Shown: positions 62,250 to 64,000 of the stretch, piece after piece
Layout of the letters: each line of letters opens with the position of its first letter
How positions within the stretch are numbered: position 1 is the stretch's first letter
DNA from: Halobaculum sp. MBLA0147
GTDB lineage: Archaea; Halobacteriota; Halobacteria; Halobacteriales; Haloferacaceae
Length of the DNA: 64,000 nucleotides
Assembly (NCBI RefSeq): GCF_041361345.1
Contig: NZ_JBGKAD010000003.1
Location: 1-64,000 of the forward strand
Reading direction: 5' to 3'
Notes under the pieces: model-generated
What the model was told of the DNA's origin: nothing
The model's database searches: none
What the model saw: the letters and a program-made list of their open reading frames with translations, nothing else
Program-made: the position numbers and the translations under genes

Positions 62250-62428
62250 GGCTCCCTCCCGTCGACGTGTCGGTTCGCGAGCCGTGCGACCGGGACCACC
62301 GGTCGTCTCCCCCGTCCCGTCGTCTCTGCCGATTCGGCGGCAGTCGCGTCGGCTCTGTCGGTCGTGTCGGCTCTGTCGGTCGTGTCGGCTCTGTCGATCG
62401 TGTCGGTCGTGGTCGTCGTAGTGAACAT
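62246..62428 (-). CDS. Small open frame coupled to the rhodopsin gene
   Basis: A 60-aa frame from an ATG 16 bp after the transducer stop. Its own stop overlaps the rhodopsin ATG (ATGA). The N-terminus is Thr-rich, then TDRADT repeats (three 18-bp units), and the C-terminus is Arg/Pro-rich. No fold or span is predicted. It may be only a translated leader that couples rhodopsin expression to the transducer, or non-coding DNA that holds the rhodopsin promoter. Confidence 0.4.
   Translation of the reverse strand: MFTTTTTTDTIDRADTTDRADTTDRADATAAESAETTGRGRRPVVPVARLANRHVDGREP
62348..62401. repeat. 18-bp tandem repeat, three copies
   Basis: GTCGGCTCTGTCGGTCGT at 62348 and 62366 exactly, and at 62384 with one change. 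The period is six codons, so the small frame on the minus strand keeps its reading. Confidence 0.9.
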
Positions 62429-62444
62429 GTGTGTCGTGTGGTAG

Positions 62445-64000
62445 TCAGTCGTCCGTCGTCGCCGGTCGTGGGCTGGCGCCGGTCGCCGTCCCCTCGTCGT
62501 CGCGGACGGTCAGCTCCGCCAGCGAGGCGCGGAGCCGTTCTGCGTCGTCCGCGAGCCGGTCCGTCGTGTCCGCCGCGGTGCCGATCACGCGCCGTTGGTC
62601 GTCGGCCGCCCCGACGAGGTCGTCTGCGTCCGCGGCCGTCCGCTCGCTGATCGTCCGCACGTCGTCGACGACCTCCGAGGCGGCCTGTGTCGACTCCGCC
62701 TGTTCGGCCGTCGCACGCGAGATCTCGGCGACGCTGTCGTCCGTCCGCTCGACGTGGTCGACGATGTCGCTCAGCTGCGTGAGCGCGTCCTCGACCGTCT
62801 CCGCGGCACTCGCGAGCGTCTCGTCGGCGTCGTCGGCGCGGTCCACGGCGGTCTCCGTCTGCTCGCGGATGGCGGTCAACTGCTCGTTCACCTCCGCGGC
62901 CGACTCCTTCGCCTCGCCCGCCAACGCCTTCACCTCCTCGGCGACGACCGCGAACCCGTCGCCGTCGACGCCGCTGCCGTCGCCGCCGGCCCGGGCCGCC
63001 TCGATGGAGGCGTTGATCGCCAGCATGTCCGTCTCGTCGGCCACGTCGGAGATCAGGTCGACCACCTCCGTCACGCGGTCGACGCGCTCGGCCAACTCGT
63101 CGACGGCCGCGACCGTCTCGTCGATCGTCGCCACCGTCTCGTCCATCTCGTCGATGGCCGCCTCCGCGGCGTCGGCCCCGTCTCGGGCCGCCGTCGCGGC
63201 GGTCTCGGAGGCCTCGGCGACCTCGTCCGTCGTCGCGGCGATCTCCTCCGCCGTCGCCGACAGTCGGTCGATCTCGTCCGCCAGCGAGGCGACCTCGTCT
63301 CGCTGTGTCGTCGCGTCGCCCTCGATCTCCGTCAGCCGCTCCGAGAGGCGCTCCGAGACGGTCGTCGCCTCGCCGACGGCGTCGGTCACGTCGTCTGCGG
63401 CAGCGGTCACGTCGTCTGCGAACGCCGACAGTTCCCGGATCGTCTCCTCGTACTCCGCGAGCAACTCGTTGACCGCGACGCCGACGCGGTGCATCGCCTC
63501 GGCACCGTCGGTCTCGAACTCGGTGTCGTCGCTCTCGGTCGCCACGCGCCGCGTCAGGTCGCCCGCCGCCGCGGCCTCCAACTCCGTCGCGTACGACGCC
63601 GCACGCTCGGTCACGGTTCGGGACAGGTCCTCCGCCTCGCGTCGGGTCGTCTCCGCCTCGCGCTCGGCGCGCTCGGCGGCCTCGATCTCCTCGGTCAGCG
63701 TCCGGCGCATCTGGTCCATGCTCTGGCGCACGTCGCCGAACGCGTCGGTCCGTCGCGTCGGGAACGGGACGTCCAGCTCTCCGTCTGCGACACGGTTCGC
63801 CCGGTTCTGGAGGTCCCGCGTCTGGATCACCGTCGTCGAGCCGACCGTACTGCCGAACAGGACGAGACTCACCAGTGCGAGCAGCGCGACACCGACGACC
63901 GCCGAGGTGGCGTGATCGCCCACCGCGAACGCGGTCTCGGCGTCCGTCTGGACGACGACCGCCCACGGCGTGCCCGCGACGCCGGCGTACGACACGAGTG
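62445..64000 (-). CDS. Htr transducer paired with sensory rhodopsin (5' end beyond window)
   Basis: A partial protein of about 518 aa; the frame stays open to the window edge, so the N-terminus is missing. The visible part starts with SYAGVAGTPWAVVVQTDAET, which looks like the end of a Cache-type extracellular domain. A membrane span (about residues 28-50) follows, then HAMP (TTVIQTRDLQNRANRVADGELDV), a second HAMP-like stretch, a coiled coil and the signalling tip [24 protein letters not shown] with GDGFAVVAEEVKALAGEAKESA. It is the signalling partner of the rhodopsin 195 bp downstream. Retention of an extracellular domain recalls HtrII-type receptors. Confidence 0.9.
   Translation of the reverse strand, partial: LVSYAGVAGTPWAVVVQTDAETAFAVGDHATSAVVGVALLALVSLVLFGSTVGSTTVIQTRDLQNRANRVADGELDVPFPTRRTDAFGDVRQSMDQMRRTLTEEIEAAERAEREAETTRREAEDLSRTVTERAASYATELEAAAAGDLTRRVATESDDTEFETDGAEAMHRVGVAVNELLAEYEETIRELSAFADDVTAAADDVTDAVGEATTVSERLSERLTEIEGDATTQRDEVASLADEIDRLSATAEEIAATTDEVAEASETAATAARDGADAAEAAIDEMDETVATIDETVAAVDELAERVDRVTEVVDLISDVADETDMLAINASIEAARAGGDGSGVDGDGFAVVAEEVKALAGEAKESAAEVNEQLTAIREQTETAVDRADDADETLASAAETVEDALTQLSDIVDHVERTDDSVAEISRATAEQAESTQAASEVVDDVRTISERTAADADDLVGAADDQRRVIGTAADTTDRLADDAERLRASLAELTVRDDEGTATGASPRPATTDD

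Overview
The window reads as chromosomal DNA of a haloarchaeon (class Halobacteria). Visual signs are very high G+C with strongly G/C-biased third codon positions, Asp/Glu-rich proteins, many GTG starts, Tat-type lipoproteins (RR motif plus lipobox Cys), Bat-type HTH regulators, a HalX response regulator, a halocyanin-like cupredoxin, a retinal rhodopsin with its Htr transducer, and many haloarchaea-only DUF families. I cannot name the genus. No rRNA, tRNA or CRISPR array was seen. Genes are dense, and most gaps are under 250 bp.

Layout. 0-8 kb: two LOV/PAS histidine kinases flank a two-domain KaiC-like ATPase. 8-19 kb: housekeeping and accessory genes (membrane protein, PQQ-type sugar dehydrogenase lipoprotein, NmrA-like protein, aldo/keto reductase, cryptochrome/photolyase), a lone TnpB element sitting on the 3' end of the photolyase gene, a TIM-barrel isomerase, an HFX_2341-like regulator, and a TFS-like protein lacking its catalytic acids. 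19-26 kb: a translationally coupled CPBP protease/ABC ATPase/ABC permease operon, an HTH-DUF7521 pair, a DUF6176 protein behind a 31-bp tandem repeat, an FAD oxidoreductase and NikR. 27-31 kb: amt-glnK, icd, then a convergent YwgA-like/DUF6338 pair. 32-40 kb: two exported proteins and a sulfur cluster (rhodanese-MBL, DsrE-like, TusA-like, two YeeE halves, DUF2270, an HTH regulator with two cysteines). 40-46 kb: a LOV-like PAS protein without the photoactive Cys, a second HTH-DUF7521 pair, a lipoprotein, a thioredoxin-reductase-like flavoprotein, YbjQ and a halocyanin-like protein. 46-55 kb: a signalling block (PAS kinase, ArsR/zinc-ribbon protein, HAD phosphatase, sensor-less kinase, Bat-type regulator, HalX response regulator, soluble Htr). 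55-64 kb: a GH15 glucoamylase-like lipoprotein, a TrkA-C-like membrane pair, and the sensory rhodopsin with its transducer, cut by the window end.

Two themes stand out. First, light input: two LOV domains with the flavin-binding Cys, one LOV-like domain without it, a cryptochrome/photolyase, KaiC, a Bat-type regulator and a rhodopsin-Htr pair all lie within 64 kb. Second, sulfur: the two sulfur transcription units start behind the same 18-bp dyad-containing sequence at nearly the same distance from their start codons, which suggests one regulon. Function calls rest on motif reading and family memory, because no database search was possible.
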